The notes beneath the pieces were generated by a model that was not told where the DNA came from, ran no database searches, and saw nothing but the letters and a program-made list of their open reading frames with translations. Below are positions 28,388 through 37,460 of a DNA stretch of 42,758 nucleotides, in pieces. The position numbers and the translations under genes were made by a program. The stretch is from a virus. The stretch spans positions 1 to 42,758 of IMG/VR virus record IMGVR_UViG_3300031999_006178. One strand, 5' to 3'. Each line of letters begins with the position of its first letter. The stretch's first letter is position 1.

Positions 28388-29290
28388 ATGGCGAACAAAC
28401 GAACAATCCTGGTTCAGGGATTGAGTCTCAATGCAGTGAATGTGGGCGGGTTGGCGTCACTGGGATTCAGTGGGGCCTTCAAGACCGTCCCCGGACGGGC
28501 GGATGGAGCACTGGGCATCCAAGAGGTGTCGCGCCACGGGCAGAGCGTCGATTTCAATATGAGTTGCGCCGACGTCACGAACGTCAACGCCCTCCTGGCG
28601 GCGGTGAAGGCGGATACGACCTTCTATGTCAAGGAATCAGGGTTGGCCACATGGCATAAGTACATCCTACCCGATACGACGGCTTGGATCGTTCTGAATC
28701 GAATGAGCCTTTTGCTCAGCGGGAGTGCGGACGGCCAACTCGATCTCAGCGGGAAGGTGAGCTTCGTCGATGGCAGCAAAACCCTGGCCGGTGCGCTGAC
28801 CCTGACGGGCGCTTTCGCGACGGACCCGACGATCGTCCATCCGATCCGGCTGGGTTATCCCAACGCCGTCTCCTTCAATCCCGGCTCGACGATTGCGCCG
28901 CTACACACCCAAAAGGTGTCGCTCACGCTCACGCGTCCGGTGAAGGAGAGCACGGGGGATAACGACATCAGCGAGGTGGTCGACGCCCTGGAATGGGATT
29001 TACTCGACGTGAACTGGACATTTGTGGATGCCAGCGAGACGAACGGATCACACATCGCGGCTTCCCTCCTGGCCGCGAGCTACGGGTTTATGACCGTCCC
29101 ATGCGTGCAATTGGGCGGGCAAACGCCGGCCAAGACGCTGACGGTGAACAATGTGCTTTGGACGGGCATGGAACAGCGCGAGGGGAAGGACCACACGGAG
29201 TTCACGATGAAGGGGCAGGCGGGATGGAGAAGCGCGGCGGGCGTGGATTACAAGATGAACGCGGCGACGAAACTGTTTGGGTTTGCGTAA
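28388..29290 (+). CDS. major tail tube protein (putative)
   Basis: 300 aa. QGLSLNAVNVGGLASLGFSG, VSRHGQSVDFNMSCADVTNV, SADGQLDLSGKVSFVDGSKT and GMEQREGKDHTEFTMKGQAG suggest a beta-rich protein. The position between the terminator and tape measure genes is that of the tail tube. I saw no sheath gene, which fits a non-contractile tail. Confidence 0.65.
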   Translation: MANKRTILVQGLSLNAVNVGGLASLGFSGAFKTVPGRADGALGIQEVSRHGQSVDFNMSCADVTNVNALLAAVKADTTFYVKESGLATWHKYILPDTTAWIVLNRMSLLLSGSADGQLDLSGKVSFVDGSKTLAGALTLTGAFATDPTIVHPIRLGYPNAVSFNPGSTIAPLHTQKVSLTLTRPVKESTGDNDISEVVDALEWDLLDVNWTFVDASETNGSHIAASLLAASYGFMTVPCVQLGGQTPAKTLTVNNVLWTGMEQREGKDHTEFTMKGQAGWRSAAGVDYKMNAATKLFGFA

Positions 29291-29293
29291 CCC

Positions 29294-29387
29294 CGAGCCC
29301 CGGCGTTTACGCCGGAGTAGGGAAGTTCAAAGTTGAAAGTTCAAAGTTCAAAAAAACGACGTCTTTGCACTTTGCACTTTGAACTTC
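29294..29387 (+). repeat. truncated A element followed by family E
   Basis: GAGCCCCGGCGTTTACGCCG only (hairpin one), then GTTCAAAGTTGAAAGTTCAA and an opposite-sense TTTGCACTTTGAACTTCGG. The gap where tail-assembly chaperones usually lie is only 112 bp here and non-coding. Confidence 0.85.
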
Positions 29388-29402
29388 GGAGCGTAGCGAC
29401 GG

Positions 29403-30821
29403 ATGGCGGGTGAAACGACAACTCGGTTGACGATGTTCGCCGAGGCGATGGGGTTCGACTCCACCGCCAGCTCGGCGGAGCTCCTTGCGGCCGCTCTGAA
29501 AAGGCTCGGCGAAACGACGGAAGCGCTGCAGACGGCGCGGACTAGCGGAGCGGTTGGTGAGCTACCTCAGCTCATGGAGGACGAGCAAATCCTCCGACAG
29601 TACATTGCCGAGCTCACGCCCGCGCAACAAGCACAGGAAGAGCTCAATCTCTCCACGCGCAACTTCGTCGGATTGATCCGGCAGGTCTCGCCCGGACTGG
29701 CGTTCTATGTGGAGGGCCTTTTCCGAAGCGTTCACGTCGTTGGACAGTTGGCCAACAAGAACCTCGAACTCGGGAGCGCCCTGAAGGGCGCGGGGAACTT
29801 CATCAAGGAAAACGCCGCAAGCCTGGCGCTGCTCGGCGCGGGTGGGGCGGTGGTCTTCGGCATCAACGCGATCACGGGCGCCTGGGAGCAAATGCGAAAA
29901 GAAGGCGAAAAAGTCGCGGAGATGCTCAAGAAGCAAGCCGAGGCGGCCAACAAGTTGCGCGAGGGGCAGGATGAACAGCGCGGGGGCATCGCCAAACTCT
30001 CCGATGCCCGCCGCGAAGGGAGAATGAGCGCCTCAGAAGAGACGAAGGCGCAACAAGAGGCGGAAACGATCGGCAAACGTTTCGGCGGCGAGGGAGGGCT
30101 GGACAAAGACTCCATCAATAAGGCGGAAGCCCTGCTCGCCGGGAAGGGCTTTTCAATTGATGAGGTGGCCCGGGCGGTCTTCCTGATGCAGACGCCGGGC
30201 GCGGAAGGGAAGCCTATGCTCGAACTGGACCCACGGGCTTCGGCTGCGCGGCTTCGAGCGGCGTTTGAACGGGCTTCGAGACGCTATCAGAAACCGGTCG
30301 AAGCGTTCTTTGCGGAAAGGCCGGAGGTCGCCCAGGAAAGAGCCAAGGAAGCAGTCGCGCTCCTGACATCCGCGAGCGACGTGGGAATGAATGTTCCCAT
30401 CAAGGAATCTATTCAGGGTCTTCCCGGAAAACTGGCGGAGGGGATGGACCCCGATCGAGCGGCGGCGATCGTTGCGGGATTGAAGGCGAAGAAAGGGCAA
30501 AGGGGATCCAACGTTGAGTGGGGTTGGTGGAGAGACCTATCTGGAATGGGGGAGGAGATGCTGGCGACGCAGTACACTCCATTCTCCGATCTGACGGCTA
30601 AGGCGAGGCTCCTGGAAAACGAAGGCTTTGCCAAGGACGTGCATCCCGCGGAGATCAGAATAGGGGAGATCATCCTTCAGCAGTTGGAAAAGATGGAAAA
30701 GAGGCAGAACGTGACGGTCAACTACACCGAGGCCCATCGGAAGATGATCGTCCCCGGCCAGCGGGCGCGGGAGGAGGCGAGCATGAACGGGGCGGCGAGG
30801 GCGCGGTTGGCGGAGGAATAG
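29403..30821 (+). CDS. tape measure protein (putative)
   Basis: 472 aa, short for a tape measure. Long helical stretches (AELLAAALKRLGETTEALQT; QAEAANKLREGQDEQRGGIA; SASEETKAQQEAETIGKRFG) surround a hydrophobic segment (AASLALLGAGGAVVFGINAI). At roughly 1.5 Angstrom per residue this would give a tail near 70 nm. Leader GGAGCGTAGCGACGG. No lytic domain seen. Confidence 0.65.
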   Translation: MAGETTTRLTMFAEAMGFDSTASSAELLAAALKRLGETTEALQTARTSGAVGELPQLMEDEQILRQYIAELTPAQQAQEELNLSTRNFVGLIRQVSPGLAFYVEGLFRSVHVVGQLANKNLELGSALKGAGNFIKENAASLALLGAGGAVVFGINAITGAWEQMRKEGEKVAEMLKKQAEAANKLREGQDEQRGGIAKLSDARREGRMSASEETKAQQEAETIGKRFGGEGGLDKDSINKAEALLAGKGFSIDEVARAVFLMQTPGAEGKPMLELDPRASAARLRAAFERASRRYQKPVEAFFAERPEVAQERAKEAVALLTSASDVGMNVPIKESIQGLPGKLAEGMDPDRAAAIVAGLKAKKGQRGSNVEWGWWRDLSGMGEEMLATQYTPFSDLTAKARLLENEGFAKDVHPAEIRIGEIILQQLEKMEKRQNVTVNYTEAHRKMIVPGQRAREEASMNGAARARLAEE

Positions 30822-30823
30822 AC

Positions 30824-30882
30824 CGGAGCCCCGGCGTTTACGCCGGGGGAATTCCGCCCCGCATGAATGCGGGGGCTCGGGC
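30824..30882 (+). repeat. family A element
   Basis: CCGGAGCCCCGGCGTTTACG through GCCCCGCATGAATGCGGGGG and CTCGGG, then CACTGCGGGAGCTCGGATGG leading into the next start. Confidence 0.92.
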
Positions 30883-30908
30883 ACTGCGGGAGCTCGGATG
30901 GAGCGACG

Positions 30909-31400
30909 ATGGGCACGACGCCGCGATTTGGAGGGACGAACGGAGTTGACGAGCTGGACCTCGGCCAGGCGGGCGGGGCGCGGCGAGCCAACAATCTGGC
31001 CTTCTACACCGTGCAGGTACACGAAGGTCCGGACCGGGCGGCGGTGGTAGATCAGAAGATCGTGCAGCAGAACGTGGCCTTCGAAGACAACCTGGGCTTC
31101 GAGCAGGCGCGGATTGTATGGTCGGGGACGCTAAAGGTGAGCAGCGACGCGGTGCTGGGGGCGATCGTGAGCGACCTCAATCGGACCAAGCACGGCAGCG
31201 CTCGAGTATCGGGGGCGCTGGCGGCACCGTCGCCGGGGGCGATGAAGCCGACACAGTTGGTGAACTCCTTCGGACGGACACTCTCCAACAACGCGGTGCT
31301 GGAGGACTGGAGTTTCGACGGGCCGGTGAAGGCGATGTCCGGGGGAGGGGCGTTTACGTTGATCGTGGGGTTGAGAGTCGTTTTTAAGATGCTCGGATGA
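30909..31400 (+). CDS. minor tail protein of unknown type
   Basis: 163 aa; ATG after GATGGAGCGACG. The N-terminus is Gly-rich (GTTPRFGGTNGVDELDLGQA) and the rest strand-rich (LAFYTVQVHEGPDRAAVVDQ; ARIVWSGTLKVSSDAVLGAI; FTLIVGLRVVFKML). Genomic position implies a tail tip or hub part. No family recognised. Confidence 0.6.
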   Translation: MGTTPRFGGTNGVDELDLGQAGGARRANNLAFYTVQVHEGPDRAAVVDQKIVQQNVAFEDNLGFEQARIVWSGTLKVSSDAVLGAIVSDLNRTKHGSARVSGALAAPSPGAMKPTQLVNSFGRTLSNNAVLEDWSFDGPVKAMSGGGAFTLIVGLRVVFKMLG

Positions 31401-31401
31401 A

Positions 31402-31462
31402 CCGGAGCCCCGGCGTTTACGCCGGGGGAATTCCCCGCCCCGCATGAATGCGGGGGCTCGGA
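31402..31462 (+). repeat. family A element
   Basis: CCGGAGCCCCGGCGTTTACG through CCCCGCATGAATGCGGGGGC, followed by GATGCGGGGGTCGGACGGAG and the next start. Confidence 0.92.
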
Positions 31463-31492
31463 TGCGGGGGTCGGACGGAGCGGAGCGACGCT

Positions 31493-33907
31493 GTGCCGCC
31501 GTTGATTGATCGTACACGTATTCAGCCCATCGAGCGCCTGGTGCGGAGCGAGATGCAGCCGATGTCGCTCTCGCGGACGCCGCCGGCGGTGTCGCTGTAC
31601 CTGGAGAATAACTACCACGAATTCGTCCTGGCCACGGACATCGACTGGTCGGGGATCAACCTGCAACTCGACGCCCAGGACGATACGGCGACGCTGATCC
31701 TGCGAGCCCTGGACGCGAGCAAACTGCAAGGACCGGGGGCGATCGGCACGCGGCACCTCAAGCACATCCTCGACGATCTCAATCCCGACAAGCGGGTGCG
31801 GATCGCTATGGGCATGGGGGCGGACGCGCCGATCTTCCTGTTCCAGGGCTGGCCCATGAGCCGCACGCCGTCGTGGAGCGAAAAACACCAGGCCCTGACC
31901 TGCACGTGCCTGAGCGAAGGACAGGAGCTACTACGCAGCAGCAGGAACATGCAGATTGTGGGGCGGACAATCCGTTACTCCTCGATCCCGGTCGGGCCGG
32001 GCGGTGACATCCAGTTGGTAGACGTACAGACCGACCCGCCGGTGTTTAACGCCAAGGGGAAACCCAATCGAATCGCTCGGGAAGAGTTCCTGATGGTCCA
32101 GGACGCGGACGGCGGCGGCCATGTGGTGTTCGTCTTTACGACCGATGCGGCCCCGAGGGCAGAATTCTGGAACGCGGCCAACGCCTTGCGCTACGTCGTA
32201 TGGCGTTACGTCGTGCAAGCCGGGCGTGGCGCAGTCCGAGCGGTGAATGCAACGGCCTTCCTGCTGGACACAGATCAGTTCGCGAACATGGACACGACGG
32301 CGGAGGATTCGGGCGATCCCTTCATCCGCAAGATGGCGGCGCGGATCAACAACGTGTCCATCCAGGCCATGAACGCGGAGCAGGCCATCGGGGCGATCTG
32401 CGCGGCGGTGGGGCTGCACTTTCACCTCGACTTGCGGGCCGACGGGTGGCAGAACCCGCAATTCTATCTGCGGGTGTTCGCGGCCCTGGAGAATGAAGGC
32501 CACGAACAGAACTCGCCGCAGAGCCGGAACATGGGCATTCCGCGAATATTGGACCTCCCCCGTGATGCGCCGTTTGCGGACTACCGCGGACTCACGCCCG
32601 CGGACATCGCGGGGCGGAATGAGGCGCGGCAGGCGCAATTGGTTCTGGATGATCGGGCGGTGAACGCGCCGGCCTTCCTGGGCGGGGCGAAGGAGTTTCA
32701 GGTCGCATTGCTGCTACGGCCCGGATGGTTGCCGCATCCGCCGTACGTCGACAACGTCGTTTCGACTGACGATATTTACTCGCCCGAACAGATCAAGGCA
32801 TTCTTTGAGACGGCGCTCGGAAAGTGGGAAGACGCCTTCGGATACGAGGACGCGGTCGACGATTTTAGGCCGGACCTCGGCCAACCCAACAGCATCTACA
32901 ACGCCAAGGATCCGCTGTTCTATACGGTGGCGGACGTGTGGCGGCTGTGGGTCTTCCCCGACGACGAAAGCTACGTTGTAGAGACGCCCGAGGAATTCAG
33001 CTCGCCCTACGCCCGGCAAGCGCCATGGGACAATCCGGAGCTTTGGAGCCCGTACAGTAACACCCAGGATCGGCACCTGGTCTACGCGGAGGGGGATCTG
33101 GGTGGGTCGGTGCCGATCGACGAGGTAAGGCGGTGGAGCCCGCACCGGAGGCCGTTCCTCCCCACCATTGGGCGAATCAATCTGGCGACGAGTTCGAGAG
33201 AGCCGATTGTATGGCTCAATTTTCACGCTACGAACCCCCACACGGCCCTCGCGGACCTGAACTGGGTCCGCTACACCGGGAACCCGAAAATTGACGCCAA
33301 GCGGGCGGCGATCTGGTTTCCCGACGACAACCTGTGGGCCAGCCCCAGCCTCCGCGAAAACCCCCACGACGACTATTCGGGGATGATCCCGGCCTACTTC
33401 GGCTTGCAGAATGACGGGAGCTTCGGGGCCCCACACTTCTTCGTGGCGATTACCTGCACGGTGCGGGGGGACGTGCGGATGGTGAATGAGCCCCTGACCT
33501 TTGGAAATTCTATCGCCCGGCAACGGACGCAGACGATCGACCTGGGGTTTGAGCGTTTCGTGAGCCGCAAGACGATCGCCCCGCCAATTGAGTTCCCGTC
33601 GATGGCCCAGGATGAGACCGACCCGGCGTTCAAAGACCGCGACGACACGGATGCATTCAACAAGCATTGCAACCGGGTGGTGGAGGCCACGGCGCGGCAG
33701 ACGGTGAGCGGATCGTGGGAAGCGCCGTACGTGAAGACCGACGTGCGGCTGGGGGATTCGTTTTCCGGGGTGGATGGACTAGGGATCGCCTTCGGGAGTT
33801 ACCCGGAGTGCGTGGCCGTCGAGTTCAGCAAGGACGAGAAGGCGGGATACAGGACGGTGTATCACCTGAGCGATCTGCGGCATGCGCCGGAACTGGGTGC
33901 TGAATGA
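31493..33907 (+). CDS. large tail protein, possible hub or tip
   Basis: 804 aa from a GTG behind GGAGCGGAGCGACGC. The first third (DIDWSGINLQLDAQDDTATL; FLFQGWPMSRTPSWSEKHQA; TCTCLSEGQELLRSSRNMQI) and NVSIQAMNAEQAIGAICAAV then GLHFHLDLRADGWQ resemble tail hub proteins that form the tube tip. The C-terminal half is aromatic and Pro-rich with no clear motif. Most likely a baseplate-like hub of a flexible tail. Confidence 0.6.
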   Translation: MPPLIDRTRIQPIERLVRSEMQPMSLSRTPPAVSLYLENNYHEFVLATDIDWSGINLQLDAQDDTATLILRALDASKLQGPGAIGTRHLKHILDDLNPDKRVRIAMGMGADAPIFLFQGWPMSRTPSWSEKHQALTCTCLSEGQELLRSSRNMQIVGRTIRYSSIPVGPGGDIQLVDVQTDPPVFNAKGKPNRIAREEFLMVQDADGGGHVVFVFTTDAAPRAEFWNAANALRYVVWRYVVQAGRGAVRAVNATAFLLDTDQFANMDTTAEDSGDPFIRKMAARINNVSIQAMNAEQAIGAICAAVGLHFHLDLRADGWQNPQFYLRVFAALENEGHEQNSPQSRNMGIPRILDLPRDAPFADYRGLTPADIAGRNEARQAQLVLDDRAVNAPAFLGGAKEFQVALLLRPGWLPHPPYVDNVVSTDDIYSPEQIKAFFETALGKWEDAFGYEDAVDDFRPDLGQPNSIYNAKDPLFYTVADVWRLWVFPDDESYVVETPEEFSSPYARQAPWDNPELWSPYSNTQDRHLVYAEGDLGGSVPIDEVRRWSPHRRPFLPTIGRINLATSSREPIVWLNFHATNPHTALADLNWVRYTGNPKIDAKRAAIWFPDDNLWASPSLRENPHDDYSGMIPAYFGLQNDGSFGAPHFFVAITCTVRGDVRMVNEPLTFGNSIARQRTQTIDLGFERFVSRKTIAPPIEFPSMAQDETDPAFKDRDDTDAFNKHCNRVVEATARQTVSGSWEAPYVKTDVRLGDSFSGVDGLGIAFGSYPECVAVEFSKDEKAGYRTVYHLSDLRHAPELGAE

Positions 33908-33985
33908 CGAATGGCGAATGTCGAATGTCGAATGGGGTGCCGTCACATCCTTATTCGACATTCGACATTTGCCATTCGACATTGA
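33902..33985 (+). repeat. family C heptamers, inverted pair
   Basis: GAATGAC, GAATGGC, GAATGTC, GAATGTC, GAATGGG, then in opposite sense ATTCGAC, ATTCGAC, ATTTGCC, ATTCGAC, ATTGAG. The halves can pair into a long stem between two genes. Confidence 0.9.
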
Positions 33986-33997
33986 GAACATGAGCCG

Positions 33998-34549
33998 ATG
34001 CGGACTCCCGTAAAACTCAGAGTGCCTTATCCCGCCGACGCGGACGCCGGGGACGCGCTGCAGGTCTTCAGCGACTTCGGCGTGGTGCGGGCGCGGACGC
34101 TTCCGGCTCCCCACGGGGTCCCGCAGGGATCGCTCTCGCCGGTGGATCGGACGCGGCCGCTGCTCAAAGCGGGGGCGGGGCTCTTCGTCGGGGCGTTGGA
34201 GCGATCGGAAGGATTAGGCTCGGAAACCCTGGGAGAAACCGTCCCGGAAACGACGTTGGCCCAACCGCCGCGGGCCTATGGGCTGGGCGATGAACTCCTG
34301 GGGGAGACGCCGTGCGGAGAGACCTTCTCCTACCGGGAGATCACGGTGCACGTGCCGCCCGCGTTCGGGATGCACCGCTTCTCCGTGCAGTTGCTGGACG
34401 AGGCGGGCAATCCACAAGGGGCGACGCCCGTGGAACTGGAAGCCTTTGTGAGCAGTGAGGAGCCACCGGGGATCCACGAGTTTGCGTTTTCATCCTATGA
34501 CGCGGGCAATGACCGGCTGACCTTCAGCCTGAGCAAGAACAAGGAGTAG
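33998..34549 (+). CDS. tail-associated protein of unknown function
   Basis: 183 aa. Strand-rich, with Pro-rich segments (VRARTLPAPHGVPQGSLSPV; GLGDELLGETPCGETFSYRE; HRFSVQLLDEAGNPQGATPV). Ends four bases before the next start with an AAGGAG ribosome site inside its last codons. No family recognised. Confidence 0.6.
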   Translation: MRTPVKLRVPYPADADAGDALQVFSDFGVVRARTLPAPHGVPQGSLSPVDRTRPLLKAGAGLFVGALERSEGLGSETLGETVPETTLAQPPRAYGLGDELLGETPCGETFSYREITVHVPPAFGMHRFSVQLLDEAGNPQGATPVELEAFVSSEEPPGIHEFAFSSYDAGNDRLTFSLSKNKE

Positions 34550-34552
34550 AGC

Positions 34553-36160
34553 ATGGCCAGTCCAACGTTTCCAGCACTCAGTGACGCCGAGGGCGACGCC
34601 CTTTCCGACGTCGTCGATCCCAAGACCGGGATCCGGCATTGGAAAAAGGGGGCGACGAAGTTTGACGCGCCGAGCGTCTTCACCCGCTACCAGCAACTGC
34701 ACGAGGCGCTGTTCGAGCTCATCAGCCGCCTGGGGGGAGCGTGCATCAAGGTCGGCGGGCTGAACGTCGGCGTATTCACCCTCAATTATCAGATCGGGGC
34801 GACGGAGAAAGTCTTTGCGGGAATCGCCAGCCAGGCCCTCTCGCCGAACGTCACCAGCTACCTGTATCTGGACAGCGATCAAACGCTGAAAATCAGCACC
34901 ACGGCGTGGCCGGGGACGGGGCATTTCAAGATCGCCAAAGTGTTCACCAGCGGCACGGAGGTGACCACGATCCTAGACGTCCGGATGCGAAACTTCCAGA
35001 TCGACATCGTCAACGCCTGGTGGTCGGTGATCGCGGGCGGGGACGTGGACGTAAATGGCAAGGCGCTCAAAGGCGTCGGCCAGCAATGGTTCTCGGCCTC
35101 CACGGAACTGACCCTGGCGTCGGATGCGATCACGCCCACGCAGGCGGTGCACAGCGTGGACACGCAGGCAGACGCGGCGGCGGATGACCTGGTCACCATC
35201 ACCGCGGACGCGGCCAAGATCAACCGGCTGGTCATTCTGCGCTGCGAGAACGCGGCGCGGGTGGTCACGATCAAGAGCACGGGGAACATCAAACTTAAGC
35301 ACGGCAACCTGGTGCTCGACGACGTGGAGAAGTTCATTCTCGCCATGCAGATCACGGCCACGACGTGGATCGCCGAGCCGATGAACTTCGCCAGCTTCGG
35401 ACCGCTTCTGCAGGACTTGGATTGCAACCTCAAAACGCTGCGTAACATTGGCGTGCTCGCAGTCAAAAACATGGGTACTCGCGTCATTGCGACCGATGCC
35501 ATCACGGTGGCCGGCACTTTTCATCGCCTTGTTCCGGAAAGCGGATACACCGACGATCTGAAGACAATCAATGGAGGGGAACAGCACCAGCTGTTACTCA
35601 TCACCCCAAACTCGGGGCTCTTTGACATCACCATCTATGACTGCAGCGCGTCGGGCGGAAACAACATCTTCCTGAGCAAACCAGGCAGCACTGTGCACTT
35701 GGCTGATCCCACTGATTGGCTCCTACTTTTCGAGGACGTTGGCAATTGGTCAGAGATCGCCCGCTCGAAACATCGGCTGGATGACCTGGTCGGCACGGGG
35801 CAGGTAATCCCCCTGGCGATCGGGCCGTGCCATTATCCGGGCGCGTTGACGATCAACCAGGAAACCTGGGACTACCTCGCCCCCTTCCCCTTCAAACTGA
35901 AGCGGGCCCGGGGCCGGGTGCGGACCGCGCCGACCGGGGGAAGTTGCGTCATCGACGTGCTCAAGAACGGGGCTTCGGTCTTCGCGGCGGACGCCAACGC
36001 CATCAACATCGCGGACGCCGCGCTGGAGGATAACTCCGACACGATCGACGTGGACTTCGCCCAGGGGGATCGGATCTCGGTGAAGGTGAAAGCGGTGAAC
36101 GGGGCGGTGAGCGCCACGGTGAGTTTCGACGCCTGGACCCAGGCGAGCACGGCGGCATAG
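34553..36160 (+). CDS. tail fibre-like protein
   Basis: 535 aa. A helical start (FTRYQQLHEALFELISRLGG) leads to strand-rich repeats with many Thr and Asn (LTLASDAITPTQAVHSVDTQ; RVVTIKSTGNIKLKHGNLVL; GTFHRLVPESGYTDDLKTIN; DITIYDCSASGGNNIFLSKP), and a C-terminal beta-sandwich (SVFAADANAINIADAALEDN; SVKVKAVNGAVSATVSFDAW) like phage receptor-binding appendages. Confidence 0.65.
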   Translation: MASPTFPALSDAEGDALSDVVDPKTGIRHWKKGATKFDAPSVFTRYQQLHEALFELISRLGGACIKVGGLNVGVFTLNYQIGATEKVFAGIASQALSPNVTSYLYLDSDQTLKISTTAWPGTGHFKIAKVFTSGTEVTTILDVRMRNFQIDIVNAWWSVIAGGDVDVNGKALKGVGQQWFSASTELTLASDAITPTQAVHSVDTQADAAADDLVTITADAAKINRLVILRCENAARVVTIKSTGNIKLKHGNLVLDDVEKFILAMQITATTWIAEPMNFASFGPLLQDLDCNLKTLRNIGVLAVKNMGTRVIATDAITVAGTFHRLVPESGYTDDLKTINGGEQHQLLLITPNSGLFDITIYDCSASGGNNIFLSKPGSTVHLADPTDWLLLFEDVGNWSEIARSKHRLDDLVGTGQVIPLAIGPCHYPGALTINQETWDYLAPFPFKLKRARGRVRTAPTGGSCVIDVLKNGASVFAADANAINIADAALEDNSDTIDVDFAQGDRISVKVKAVNGAVSATVSFDAWTQASTAA

Positions 36161-36169
36161 GAGCGGACG

Positions 36170-36222
36170 AAGGTTGCACGGTTCAAGGGTTGAAGAGTTG
36201 CAGGGTTGCAGGGTTGCAGGGT
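36170..36222 (+). repeat. family F octamer tract
   Basis: GGTTGCAC, GGTTCAAG, GGTTGAAG, AGTTGCAG, GGTTGCAG repeated, nine bases before the next start. Confidence 0.9.
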
Positions 36223-36230
36223 AGCGGATT

Positions 36231-36950
36231 ATGCCAATTTACCTTCCTTCAGGTGCAGAAGCGACGCCGATCTCTCCCACGCCGGATGCAGCGTGGGAGG
36301 ATACTTCGATCCTCGCCAGGGTGAAATGCTCGACCTCGAAGCGCTCCTTGGCGATGACGACGGTGTCGTTCACCGACAGCAACTGGTCGAACAAAGACAT
36401 TTTATTCCGCCAGTGGATCAACGAACTTGTTCCCGGGCGGCTAATCCTCGGAGGCTACTACTTCACGGGTCAGTGCCGTGTGTACCAGCCCGATCTGATG
36501 AACGGAATGTTCCTCACGTTCGGCATTCGTATCCTCGCGGGGAACGGCACAGATGTACGAAAAACGCTTGTCCCCGTGACGAGTGACAATCTACTGGCTC
36601 CGAGCGACGTACTCACCAATCGCTCGTGGGGCGTCACGGCGGCGTCGGGTAACTACACGACGCAAGCCGGTGATTGCCTGGTTATAGAAGGTGGGATGGG
36701 CGGCAATCCTGATGAGATCGGACCGCCGGTGGGGTATCCCAACCACTCGTCGAGCATGAGGTTTGGTGATGCGAGCGAAACCGATCTGCCTCTATGGGAC
36801 AACAGCCAGAGCGCCGATTACTGCCCCTACATAATACGGTTAAATCAAGAGTATGAAGAAGATATTCTGACATTCGTTTCCGCCGGGTGTGAGTGGAAAC
36901 GCCATTGCGAAAATTTGATTGTCGAACCACCCGTGGCGGTGGCTTACTAG
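36231..36950 (+). CDS. tail appendage protein
   Basis: 239 aa. LPSGAEATPISPTPDAAWED, then KCSTSKRSLAM, WSNKDILFRQWINELVPGRL, NGMFLTFGIRILAGNGTDVR, NYTTQAGDCLVIEGGMGG and SSMRFGDASETDLPLWDN. I recognise this pattern from appendage proteins of uncultured tailed phages, from memory. Probably a beta-sandwich on the tail fibre. Confidence 0.6.
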   Translation: MPIYLPSGAEATPISPTPDAAWEDTSILARVKCSTSKRSLAMTTVSFTDSNWSNKDILFRQWINELVPGRLILGGYYFTGQCRVYQPDLMNGMFLTFGIRILAGNGTDVRKTLVPVTSDNLLAPSDVLTNRSWGVTAASGNYTTQAGDCLVIEGGMGGNPDEIGPPVGYPNHSSSMRFGDASETDLPLWDNSQSADYCPYIIRLNQEYEEDILTFVSAGCEWKRHCENLIVEPPVAVAY

Positions 36951-36995
36951 GAAACCAGCCGTCCGTTGCGACGGCGAAAACAAAGGAGACGTACC

Positions 36996-37442
36996 ATGAG
37001 TTACTATCTAGGTCGACAAAAGTTCACCCCGGCGGCGCTTGACGCGGCCTTGCACGTCCTGGCATCGGCCTCGACCCGCGCCGCGCTCTGCGAAGTCGAG
37101 ATCAGCAGCGGCGCTACTCCGGTCGAGCAGACGGGCGAGTACCAGATTCAGCGCACGAGCACGACGGGGACGACGCCGGCGGGAAACACCACGGTGGTCA
37201 AAAGGGACTCATTCAGCCCCGCGGCCGGGTGCACCTTCGGGGGCGGAGGGTATACGACTGAACCCACCCCTGGGGATGCTCTCTTGGACATTTCCGTCCA
37301 CCAGAAGGCGAGTTTCCGATGGGTCGCCTATCCGGGAAGGGAGTTGTTGACCACTCCCGCGGCGAGCGCGGGGATCGCGCTGAGCGTGATTCAGCAAAGC
37401 GCCGCGTTTTCGATCAACGCCTCCTGCATGTGGCTGGAGTAG
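36996..37442 (+). CDS. tail appendage protein
   Basis: 148 aa; start chosen by AAAGGAGA nine bases upstream. CEVEISSGATPVEQTGEYQI, GTTPAGNTTVVKRDSFSPAA and KASFRWVAYPGRELLTTPAA form an all-beta domain like those decorating phage tails. It is co-transcribed with the previous gene. Confidence 0.6.
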   Translation: MSYYLGRQKFTPAALDAALHVLASASTRAALCEVEISSGATPVEQTGEYQIQRTSTTGTTPAGNTTVVKRDSFSPAAGCTFGGGGYTTEPTPGDALLDISVHQKASFRWVAYPGRELLTTPAASAGIALSVIQQSAAFSINASCMWLE

Positions 37443-37460
37443 GCTGGAAGGAGGGCGCTC

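Noticed and set aside
676-36222. CRISPR-like interpretation of the many short repeats
   Set aside because: Repeats are dispersed or head-to-tail without spacers of constant length, and no cas genes are present.
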